A DNA stretch of 54,499 nt from Pyrinomonadaceae bacterium (GTDB taxonomy: Bacteria; Acidobacteriota; Blastocatellia; Pyrinomonadales; Pyrinomonadaceae). Positions 9,201-15,782 of this stretch are shown here, piece after piece; position 1 is the stretch's first letter, and every line of letters begins with the position of its first letter. Location: positions 1 to 54,499 of the forward strand of contig JACVRN010000023.1 in NCBI GenBank assembly GCA_014534425.1, written 5' to 3'. Position numbers and translations under genes: made by a program. The notes beneath the pieces are model-generated. The model did not search any database. It worked only from the letters and a program-made list of their open reading frames with translations, and was not told the origin of the DNA.

Positions 9201-9951
9201 AATCAAAGTGCTCGGCCTTGGCAATCAGCCCCTTGACCTGATCCTCGCGCAGGCCCATCATCTGGTTCTTCAAGTAATCGTCGCGCTTTTTGGCTAGCTC
9301 GGTAGGCTCCTTGAGAAGCTCTCCCTTCTCCGTCAGAAGCGCAGCCTTTCTGTCGCGCAACTCGTTGTACTTATTTTCCAGAGAGACGTAGTTGAAATTC
9401 TGCGTGGTAGTCTTTCCGGTTCCGTCCACAGGCATCTGCACCTTGATGGTCTCTTGCTTCTTCTGTTCGACCTGCTTCAGGTACTTCTGTTTTTTAGCCG
9501 GAGAGCCTGCGACCTCTGCGTTGTAGGTGATGACGGTGATTCTGCCGCGAGCATCCTGGTAAGGGTCTGTGATGGCGTTTATCTGATCCTGAATGCTTGC
9601 GACCTCTTTATCAATCTCTTTGAGGCGCGGGTCTACCTGCGCGCGTGCGGCCTTGGCATCGGCGTCTAGCTGCTGGTACTCAGGGGACTCTTTGACTTCC
9701 TTCTCGCTGTTTCTGGAGCGCGTGCGTATGCTCTTCAGATAGCGCTCGTAGCGCGCCACGAACTCGCGCTGTATGCCCTTCCAGGGGCGCTGTGAATAAG
9801 CTTCGTCGTAGAGCGCCCACGCCAGCACGCCCATCATCAACAGCGACGACACAAGCAGGATGCTGCTCGTGGAGCGTCTGGTGATGGGGTCAGGCTGCGG
9901 GCCTTCAGGCTCTTTCTTGACCAGTTTGTCGGAATCAGGAGTCTCAGCCAC
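6247..9951 (-). CDS. Octahaem cytochrome c subunit of the bc-type complex
   Basis: A 1234-residue membrane-anchored multihaem protein. Eight CXXCH sites are present at residues 267, 319, 357, 385, 569, 710, 851 and 1064. One N-terminal helix (about 29-48) anchors it. A coiled-coil-rich stretch (about 65-265, with another at 405-465) precedes and splits the haem domains. A Gly/Asn/Gln-rich low-complexity linker lies at 905-990. The tail after residue 1160 is Pro-rich and then basic. The haem domains resemble mono-haem cytochrome c folds, each with a distal Met candidate (for example KMPTF, VMPNF, RMPRP, RMPTF, AMPSE). The start is GTG at 9951 with GGAGGTGAG upstream. It follows the cytochrome b genes directly, so it most likely replaces cytochrome c1 as electron exit of the quinol-oxidising complex. 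No specific named family is recognised. Confidence 0.88.
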   Translation of the reverse strand: MAETPDSDKLVKKEPEGPQPDPITRRSTSSILLVSSLLMMGVLAWALYDEAYSQRPWKGIQREFVARYERYLKSIRTRSRNSEKEVKESPEYQQLDADAKAARAQVDPRLKEIDKEVASIQDQINAITDPYQDARGRITVITYNAEVAGSPAKKQKYLKQVEQKKQETIKVQMPVDGTGKTTTQNFNYVSLENKYNELRDRKAALLTEKGELLKEPTELAKKRDDYLKNQMMGLREDQVKGLIAKAEHFDYSMRQINVLEYNIVDRCETCHLGVREPLTLLPTNMRPGRGKKPDSLSRAFVSHPSKELLDIHNPDKFGCSSCHWGNGRATTSTEKGHGQNPFWLHPLFEKENMQAGCQQCHAGDRVTQGADTLNLGRDLFQQRGCVGCHRYEGFDREADALSGTRQTITQLEEQITNNDREARIATASAANAKSDTEAQQLQSRAEALRVTNSQIAARIDQLNLQSRYLLQDQKKVGPNLKDVRLKLRKEWIPVWLHDPQSFRPGTKMPTFWRIDGRNNQDEGKTDEAEDQERKAIAAFLWQNGFDGRLPEQKTGDGANGKELFQTKGCMACHSIGEGDQQVGGTFAANLTRVGDKANFEYIAHWIYNPRERFAPYCPKEKRDLTREDYEKKGLPYVFDADHSKCPNDGAELQIQNMTVMPNFRLTEQEARDIATYLFSLGKGANYPEASYMDDPNLKEQGRALVKQYGCAGCHEIKGLEDEQRIGKELTTEGATPIERLDFAMLTQPAEYGSDPTGLYPKGKEWYNHKGFFDHKLNDPAVYDRGKEKEPKDRLRMPRPFLTPEWRNALVTFLRGSVGAEGANVPASLFYNPANRARDIQEGWWVVKKYNCMGCHNLQVGQKSVLSTLPLYQNEDWKSQLPPQLTSEGARVDPDWLLRFLLDPSLSGQSGVAEPGRSDKTVGPPPQRANQTQFPTTGNANNQSTGKAQAGQGAQGKNNQAAAPEQTGDKNNAQGGSGTTSSTASAGGPQFFRPQPGLDRNGIRPYLKARMPTFNFSPNELRTLVRFFMAISAQEEPYIKEKLEPMSDQERVLARSLFTSQGAPCLKCHITGDPEHDKTASAPNFLLASERLKPDWTFRWLLDPQQIAPGTAMPSELFKREGDRWVFNGPTPDAFKDYHRDHARLLVRYMFLMTPQEQRQLGTGSPPATSGQSPAPKETPAPPAANGQKVSRNTRAAPRRRNALAMNGRNGARARFVDKWRVLAAGAHRFSAERK

Positions 9952-9984
9952 TTTGATTCACTCACCTCCAATTGGATGGAGACT

Positions 9985-11127
9985 TCAAACGTTGAACCAC
10001 GGTGTAACCCAAACGTACTTGATAGTGAACACCAGACGTAAAAGGAGCTTGACGGGAAATGCCAGAAGCACGGAGATGGCGAAGAACTGGAACGTCAAAT
10101 ATTGCAGCAGGCTCGTCCGCGCCAAAAGCTTTTTCTCGAACTCGTCCCAAGTGGTCAGCCACTTCCAGATTCGTTTATGAATGGGAAGCGAAGGGTCTAT
10201 GCGGCTGAACCTGGTGGGCTTCCACAGCATCAGCCAGTGGAAGAAAAGCCCGCCGATGATAAAGAAGCCTCCGACGACAAGCGCGCCGAAGATTGCTTTG
10301 GCCGCCCAGTTAGTGCCGAGCCACCCAAGCCCTGCGGGCCACCAGCCAGCTATGATTTCATGCAGGTCTCGGTTCTTATCGAAGACCACCGCGTTGTGAT
10401 CCCAGTTCTGTCCGGGCCAGAACCAAATCCATCCGGGGCCGCGTATGAACGTGCCTATGATGATGAGGATAATCCACATGAAGAATCCCCATCCGAACAT
10501 GCCTACGGCAAAGCGCCTCTGCTTCAAACTGTAGTAACCGTTGCCGAGCGGGTTCGAGTCCACGTAAGGAAAGACCATCAGCCCCACAATCAGAAGCGAA
10601 GGCATCACCACGCCCGCAATCCAAGGGTCAAAGTAAACCAGCATCTCCTGCAACCCCAGGAAGTACCACGGCGCTTTCGATGGGTTCATGGTGAGGTTCG
10701 GATTCGCAGGCTCTTCGAGCGGTGCGTCCAGCAGGATTGACCAGACGAAGAGAATCACCGTCACAATCACAGCCGCCAGGAATTCTATGCGAACCAGAAA
10801 GGGCCAAACGTGCAGTTCTCTTGCCCAACCGGGACGCCACGGCAGAGTCTTTCTGTGATGCGTCTTGGCAAGCTGCGGGTCTTTCTCCAGCCGCTCAATC
10901 AACTGGTCGTTGTCGCGCGCCTGCCGTATGCCTAGCCAGGTAAAGAAAGGCACAATCAAAAGCAGCGCGACAATCGGCACGTTGTCCGGCGCACTTGTTA
11001 TCTTCCAGAGTTGATGCCAGTCATCAACCAGAAAGACGCCGTACAGCACCAGTAGAATCGCCAGCGCGATTAAGATTATGTATCCTAAGCTGAACCTGGA
11101 CTTGCGATCTGCAATCTCTGTCGCCAT
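9985..11127 (-). CDS. Cytochrome b C-terminal subunit (subunit IV-like)
   Basis: A 380-residue membrane protein equivalent to the C-terminal part of cytochrome b (PetD-like), forming much of the quinol oxidation site. Helices are seen at about 15-33, 48-64, 115-137, 165-185 and beyond. The usual PEWY motif of the Qo site is replaced by the block SKAPWYFLGLQEML. The protein continues well beyond the 160 residues of PetD with extra helices (about 205-235 and 280-305) and a C-terminal segment near 345-370, as in other long acidobacterial-type subunits. The ATG at 11127 has GGAGAG upstream. It sits 22 bases after the N-terminal cytochrome b gene and 33 bases before the octahaem gene. Identity is clear; the extra helices are of unknown role. 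Confidence 0.88.
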   Translation of the reverse strand: MATEIADRKSRFSLGYIILIALAILLVLYGVFLVDDWHQLWKITSAPDNVPIVALLLIVPFFTWLGIRQARDNDQLIERLEKDPQLAKTHHRKTLPWRPGWARELHVWPFLVRIEFLAAVIVTVILFVWSILLDAPLEEPANPNLTMNPSKAPWYFLGLQEMLVYFDPWIAGVVMPSLLIVGLMVFPYVDSNPLGNGYYSLKQRRFAVGMFGWGFFMWIILIIIGTFIRGPGWIWFWPGQNWDHNAVVFDKNRDLHEIIAGWWPAGLGWLGTNWAAKAIFGALVVGGFFIIGGLFFHWLMLWKPTRFSRIDPSLPIHKRIWKWLTTWDEFEKKLLARTSLLQYLTFQFFAISVLLAFPVKLLLRLVFTIKYVWVTPWFNV

Positions 11128-11149
11128 CTCAAGACACTCTCCGAGGGTT

Positions 11150-12178
11150 TCAACTCACAGGAGTCACACGCTTCTCTTCCTTGGGCTTCGCGCCGGTTGT
11201 CACCTGCGGCTTCGCGCCGTTGCCGTTGCCCATCAGCGTCACCAGCACCGAAGGCTTCTTCACAGGCTTCATCTCAGCCTCAAGCTGGACGGGCGCGGGG
11301 CCACTGATGCCTCCATCTTTCCTAATGCGCCAGAAGTGCACGGCCATGAAGATAGAGGCCACTAGCGGGATGCCTATGCAGTGCCAGATGTAAGAGCGCA
11401 GCAAGGCGTTGGCATCCACCACCGAGCCTCCGAGCAGTCCGAAGCGCACGTCATTAAACGGCGTCATCCCTAGCTGCGGCCCGAACGGGCCTTCGCTGCC
11501 GAGCATGGGTGTCGCGCGTGCCATGTTGGTTCCGACCGTCACCGCCCAGAAGCCCAGTTGGTCGTCCGGCAACAGATAACCCGTAAAGGAAAGCAGCATC
11601 GTCAACACCAGCAGGACTACGCCGACGCACCAGTTGAACTCGCGCGGGCGCTTATAGGAACCCGTCAGCACCACACGGAACATGTGCAGCCACGTAGTAA
11701 TAATCATCAGGTGCGCTGCCCAACGGTGCATGTTCCTGAGGAGCTTGCCGAACGGAACGTCGTGCTCAAGGTAAAGTATGTCGCGGAAAGCCTGCACCTT
11801 CGTCGGGTGGTAGTAGAACATCAGGAGCACGCCCGTAAACGTCAGGACTATGAAGAGGTAGAAGGTTATGCCGCCCATGCCCCAGGTGAAATTGTAGCGC
11901 ACGGCGTCGCGGTTTATCTTCGCCGGATGAAGATGCAGGAAGACGTTAGAGAGAATGGCAAGCGAGCGGTTGCGCGGGTCTGAGCGGTCGTGCGAGACGC
12001 GAAAGATTGATTTCCAGAGCTGCGTGTCGCGCGGGTCACGAAGATTCTTAATCTCTTCGGTCGCCTGCTCTTTAATCGCCAACCCCTCTTCGCGCACGCG
12101 CGCCGTCAGGCTGGTGCTTTGCGTGCCCTTCTCTTCCTGCTTCGCCGTAACCTTCGGATCAGAACCTTCAGGCTCCAT
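11150..12178 (-). CDS. Cytochrome b N-terminal subunit (b6-like)
   Basis: A 342-residue diheme cytochrome b of the b6 type, oxidising quinol within the membrane. The two haem-ligand pairs are His151/His165 (MHRWAAH...WLHMF) and His266/His281 (YIWHCIGI...MAVHFW). The 14-residue interval in the second pair is typical of b6 rather than mitochondrial-type cytochrome b. FRVVLTGSYKRPREFNW and LSFTGYLLPDDQLGFWA are classic b6 loops. An N-terminal charged region of about 75 residues and a Lys/Pro/Val-rich tail (290-342) are extensions. I chose the ATG at 12178 because AGGAGACC lies 5 bases upstream; a TTG further up has no such site. It is the second gene after the Rieske gene. Confidence 0.93.
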   Translation of the reverse strand: MEPEGSDPKVTAKQEEKGTQSTSLTARVREEGLAIKEQATEEIKNLRDPRDTQLWKSIFRVSHDRSDPRNRSLAILSNVFLHLHPAKINRDAVRYNFTWGMGGITFYLFIVLTFTGVLLMFYYHPTKVQAFRDILYLEHDVPFGKLLRNMHRWAAHLMIITTWLHMFRVVLTGSYKRPREFNWCVGVVLLVLTMLLSFTGYLLPDDQLGFWAVTVGTNMARATPMLGSEGPFGPQLGMTPFNDVRFGLLGGSVVDANALLRSYIWHCIGIPLVASIFMAVHFWRIRKDGGISGPAPVQLEAEMKPVKKPSVLVTLMGNGNGAKPQVTTGAKPKEEKRVTPVS

Positions 12179-12211
12179 AACGGTCTCCTGAATCCAGAAA
12201 TCCAAAATCGC

Positions 12212-13021
12212 TTAAAGCGGTATGTACGATCCTTCTTCGTTAAACTCGTTGGTCTCGCCCTTGGGCCACTTGTACAGGCGGTTGGTGTCCACGACTATCT
12301 GTCCTTCGGCGTCCAGTGTAACGTGCGCGCGATCCATGGGACGCGGCGCGGGGCCTTCAAAGTTGATGCCCTCGCTGTCGTAGCCGCTTCCGTGGCAGGG
12401 ACACTTGAACTTGTTCTCGCTTGATTTCCAGTCGGGCGTGCAGCCCAGATGCGTGCAGCGCGCGTAGATGACGAACAACCTATCCGAAGTTTTATCTACC
12501 CAGATGCGATGCTGCTGCTGCCACTTGGTGTCTACGCCGAGGCCGTAGTCTGAAGGAAAGCCTATGCGGAAGACGGTCGAAGGCTCGAAGATGGCGCGCG
12601 GCAGGAAGAAGCGCACGAACATCAGAAAGCTGGTCGCAAGAAAGCCTGCGACCGAAGCCCAGACGATGCGGCGTCGCATCTTGTTGATGGGTTGATCCGG
12701 CGTGCTCTCTACAACAGCGCCGACCGCAGGCTTGGCTGCAGGCTTAGGAATCCCCTTGGCGACCGTAGCGGTCGGAGTCGCTCCGGCCTTCGCAGCGCCG
12801 GGCGCTTTTGTAGCGGCGGGCTTTGTCCCTGCCGGAATTTCTTTCGCAGGCGGGCGCGTAGCAGGTACGTTGCCTGCCGGTTTCGTCTCCGCCTTGGGCG
12901 CAGAGCTTTCGGTGGGCGGCGCACTCTCTTTCACGCTCTCGCCCGCAGTAGTAGTAGTAGTCGTAGGGGCGTTAGCGTCCGCCGCAGTGTCTTCTGGTAA
13001 CGGGTTGGGTTTCTCTTCCAC
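12212..13021 (-). CDS. Rieske iron-sulfur protein
   Basis: The 269-residue Rieske subunit carries electrons from quinol towards cytochrome c. The [2Fe-2S] ligands are Cys189 and His191 in CTHLGC and Cys207 and His210 in CPCHGSGY; Cys194 and Cys209 form the usual disulfide. One membrane helix at about 119-140 (WASVAGFLATSFLMF) is preceded by basic RRR, giving the standard N-in topology. The first 110 residues are a Thr/Ala/Pro/Lys-rich low-complexity extension, unusual for Rieske proteins and of unknown role. The start is GTG at 13021 with GGAAGGA upstream. This is the promoter-proximal gene of the respiratory cluster, with 33 bases to cytochrome b. Confidence 0.94.
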   Translation of the reverse strand: MEEKPNPLPEDTAADANAPTTTTTTAGESVKESAPPTESSAPKAETKPAGNVPATRPPAKEIPAGTKPAATKAPGAAKAGATPTATVAKGIPKPAAKPAVGAVVESTPDQPINKMRRRIVWASVAGFLATSFLMFVRFFLPRAIFEPSTVFRIGFPSDYGLGVDTKWQQQHRIWVDKTSDRLFVIYARCTHLGCTPDWKSSENKFKCPCHGSGYDSEGINFEGPAPRPMDRAHVTLDAEGQIVVDTNRLYKWPKGETNEFNEEGSYIPL

Positions 13022-13347
13022 GCCGCAGTTCCTTCCCTTCTGGCGAACCTTGCGAAATGGCTTGCGGTCTGCACAAACCTACCTTGTGATAGACCGCGAC
13101 TTTCAGAGCACACACAGAGATTATAGAAATCCCGGCACAGGGATTACTCTCTGCGAAAAGGCCCTAGGGTTGATAAGCAATGTCATGAAGAGCGCCGTGC
13201 CAGAAAAATGATTATAATGGCTCGGTGCTGCTATTTATACTCCTTTTCTCGAAATTGAGGCAAGTTTAATTTTTACCATGAACGCGAGCGCGCCACAATT
13301 TCGGGAAAATTTATTCGGCTTAAACCCGTTTGCACTTTGGATAAACG
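13022..13347. other. Divergent intergenic region, Rieske operon and glutaredoxin
   Basis: A 326-base space between two divergent genes with no plausible coding sequence. It contains a TATAAT at 13213-13218 facing right and a TATAAT on the minus strand at 13120-13125 facing the Rieske gene. Neither has a convincing -35 box at the proper distance, so they are only candidate -10 elements. The minus-strand promoter of the whole bc module should lie here. No riboswitch-like structure was recognised. Confidence 0.35.
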
Positions 13348-13599
13348 ATGAGCGCAAAACCCCACGTCACCCTCTACACAAAGCCCGGCTGCCACCTCTG
13401 CGAAGAGGCAAAACAGGAGATGATGAGAGCCGAAATCGCGGACGAGTACACCTTCGAAGAGGTCAATATAGAAGAGGACGCTGCCGTTTATGAGCGCTAC
13501 AGGTTCGAGATTCCGGTCATCACCGTGGACGGCCACAAAGCCTTCAAGCACCGCCTCACAGCCGAAGAGTTCAAGCGCAGAATCCGGCGCGGGACTTAA
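13348..13599 (+). CDS. Glutaredoxin-like thioredoxin-fold protein
   Basis: An 83-residue cytoplasmic protein of the glutaredoxin-like (DUF836-type) group. It has the N-terminal strand VTLYTKPGCHLCEEA with the redox pair Cys15-x2-Cys18, and the cis-proline motif FEIPVITVDG typical of the thioredoxin fold. The length is normal for the family. The likely role is thiol-disulfide exchange or reduction of a partner protein; the substrate is unknown. Its stop codon overlaps the stop codon of the convergent chelatase gene by four bases, leaving no room for a terminator between them. The ribosome site before the ATG at 13348 is weak. Confidence 0.85.
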   Translation: MSAKPHVTLYTKPGCHLCEEAKQEMMRAEIADEYTFEEVNIEEDAAVYERYRFEIPVITVDGHKAFKHRLTAEEFKRRIRRGT

Positions 13600-15782
13600 A
13601 GATTCAGCCCGCCTGCTATCTGCTCTATTGAAGCATATAGCTCCGCTCTCTCATCTTCATCCTGCGTACGACGATACGCATTCAGTAGCTCTTTGAGCGC
13701 GGAGAGGTCTTTGTAGAGGCCCGCGCTCTCAATCGGCGGCGTGAGGTACGAGATAAGCTCCGCGTAGGAGCGGCGTTTGGCTATGGTACCTTCCGATGGA
13801 TTGTTGACGCTGTATATATATATGTTCGGCAACTCGCCGGTCAGCCTGTCCGGCCAGCACGAAGAGGATAACCCGACCTGCTTGCCCGGCATGAATTCCA
13901 TAGCGCCGTGCGTGCCCACATGCAGAAGGGCGTCTGCGCGAAAGATTTTTTCCAGGTAGGTGTAGAAGGCCATGAAGCCGTGATGCGGTGCGCCCGACTC
14001 GGCCATCAGTAGCCGCATAGGGTCGCCTTCATAACCGAAGGAAGGCTGCACTCCTATGAAGACGTTTCCGAAATGCGCGCCCTGAATCAGAAGTTGGCCG
14101 CCGAAGGAATTAATCTCGCCGGGGGCCGCGCCCCACTCCTTCTCTATCTCTTCGACATAAGGGCAGAGCTTCAGATACTCTTCAACGCTCATGCTGTAAG
14201 CGATGTTCGCAGCCGCGCCGAAGCTTTCAGAGTTTCCCTGAAGAAGCTTTGCGCGCAACTCGTCCGCAGAGCCGGGGACTTCGACCGAGTATCCTTCCCC
14301 GTCTAAACGCTTGAGCATCTCCCAGGCGCTTTCGAAAACTTCAAGCTCGGCGGCGGTGCCGAGGTTGCCCTTGTTCGGCGGGAAGCAATAGATGACAGAG
14401 GCCAGTCGAATCTCGCTGCGCTCTGCGCGCTGTAAACGGTTCCAGCGCCTGAGTCGACGCGCGAGCCTTTCGCAGCGCTCTTCAAGCGGCACAGGCTCCG
14501 CGCCGCCCCTTGGGATTCCGCCGAAGACGAAAGGCTCCGTCGCTCCGTCCAACTCAGGGATGGCGACCTGCATCCCCGCCTGCACAGGATTCAAGCCCGT
14601 CCCGGACTCTCGCCACGTCTCAATCGTCTGCGTGTCAAGACTGACGACAGAGCGTAGCGGAACGTTAAGCTCAGAGAGATAACGCGCGGCGGCCTCGCTG
14701 TCATTCATAGCGGGGCCGCCCACGAAGCTGAAGCCCGTCAGCGAAACAATCTGGCTCACGCGCGCCCGTCTCGGTAAAGCGCTTTGCTTCTTACCCTTTG
14801 CCTCTTTTTCCTCTTCTACAAAGTAACGCTCGCACGCCTCGCGGTTGTCCATGAGGGTCGAGAGGACTGGCACGACCGAAAGCCCCTCGGCTTCCAAGGC
14901 GCGTATCAGGCGGTCGTAGTGCCTATGCGCGCCGCTTACAATCTGCGGGCGCATGAGCAGCAAGCCCACGGTCTCTTCGGGCAGGAGCGGCTTTGAATCT
15001 TTCTTCGTCAAGCGGTGCGCGTACCATTTTCTGTAGGCCGCGAAGGATTCGAACATCGCGGGCGCGTCCGGGTGATAAATCGCAACCGACGGGACAGTCT
15101 CAGGCTGCGACAGCTTAATCTCAACCTTCAAGCGCTCGTCCGTCACGTAATGCTTCAGCGCGTAGAGCAGCATGGAGGTGATGTTCGCGGGCGTGGGCTG
15201 CAAGAAATAACAGAAGAGATAGAGATAGTGTTTGATGTCGCCGAGCTTCCCCGCGCTTGGAACCAGACGTAAAAGCGAGGGCAGCCTGTCGACCAGCTTC
15301 AGATACTGCGTGTGGCTCCCGCTTCTTCTCTTCTTAGCAGAGGAGCGCGCCTGTTCGCCCATCCACGCGCCCACACGCGCGGCCAATCCTCTTGAACGCC
15401 TCTCCGCCGCATCACGCGCACGAACGCTCCCGAACAACTGTGCAAAGTCCAGCCGACCCATGCGCGTGCGGCGCATCAGGTCAGGCATGCAGTTGATGAC
15501 TATGACGGCAGAGGGTTGTCGCTTCTGATTCTCAAGCTCTATGAGAAGCCTTGAGGCATTCTCGCCGTCCATGACGTGAATGACGAAGACCACGTCGGCG
15601 CGGCTCAGGTCTCGCACAGCCTCAAGCCAATCGTCTTCCGCGAGCGGCGCGCCGAAATTGTACGCGGCCACGCGAAGGTTCAAATCATACGCACGATTAA
15701 TCGCGCGCTCAGCCTCCCTGAGCGGCGAAAGAAGGCTGGTGCCAACATAGAAGACGCTGATGTTCAGTTCTCTCTTTTTCAT
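13596..15782 (-). CDS. bchH: Magnesium chelatase BchH, N-terminal half (split gene)
   Basis: A 728-residue protein equivalent to the N-terminal part of BchH/ChlH, the porphyrin-binding subunit that inserts Mg into protoporphyrin IX. The first 200 residues match the BchH-specific N-terminal domain (LFCYFLQPTPANITSMLL) rather than CobN. The core has SLTGFSFVGGPAMNDS, VAIPELDGATEPFVFGG, GNVFIGVQPSFGYEGDPMRL, and the highly conserved LHVGTHGAMEFMPGKQVGL followed by NNPSEGTIAKRRSYAELISY. It stops after LTPPIESAGLYKDL plus a short helix, near the middle of a normal BchH, which has about 1300 residues. The rest is encoded by the preceding gene, whose TGA overlaps this ATG. The reading frame is open and the conserved blocks are intact, so it looks functional. 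Confidence 0.9.
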   Translation of the reverse strand: MKKRELNISVFYVGTSLLSPLREAERAINRAYDLNLRVAAYNFGAPLAEDDWLEAVRDLSRADVVFVIHVMDGENASRLLIELENQKRQPSAVIVINCMPDLMRRTRMGRLDFAQLFGSVRARDAAERRSRGLAARVGAWMGEQARSSAKKRRSGSHTQYLKLVDRLPSLLRLVPSAGKLGDIKHYLYLFCYFLQPTPANITSMLLYALKHYVTDERLKVEIKLSQPETVPSVAIYHPDAPAMFESFAAYRKWYAHRLTKKDSKPLLPEETVGLLLMRPQIVSGAHRHYDRLIRALEAEGLSVVPVLSTLMDNREACERYFVEEEKEAKGKKQSALPRRARVSQIVSLTGFSFVGGPAMNDSEAAARYLSELNVPLRSVVSLDTQTIETWRESGTGLNPVQAGMQVAIPELDGATEPFVFGGIPRGGAEPVPLEERCERLARRLRRWNRLQRAERSEIRLASVIYCFPPNKGNLGTAAELEVFESAWEMLKRLDGEGYSVEVPGSADELRAKLLQGNSESFGAAANIAYSMSVEEYLKLCPYVEEIEKEWGAAPGEINSFGGQLLIQGAHFGNVFIGVQPSFGYEGDPMRLLMAESGAPHHGFMAFYTYLEKIFRADALLHVGTHGAMEFMPGKQVGLSSSCWPDRLTGELPNIYIYSVNNPSEGTIAKRRSYAELISYLTPPIESAGLYKDLSALKELLNAYRRTQDEDERAELYASIEQIAGGLNL

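Noticed and set aside
13022..13347. Firm promoter assignment from the TATAAT at 13213
   Set aside because: No -35-like hexamer lies 16-18 bases upstream; kept only as a weak candidate.
15779..15782. Frameshift or sequencing error as explanation for the split bchH
   Set aside because: A frameshift would leave the N-terminal half upstream of the C-terminal half. Here the halves are in reversed order, and each has its own start and stop, so a simple frameshift cannot give this.
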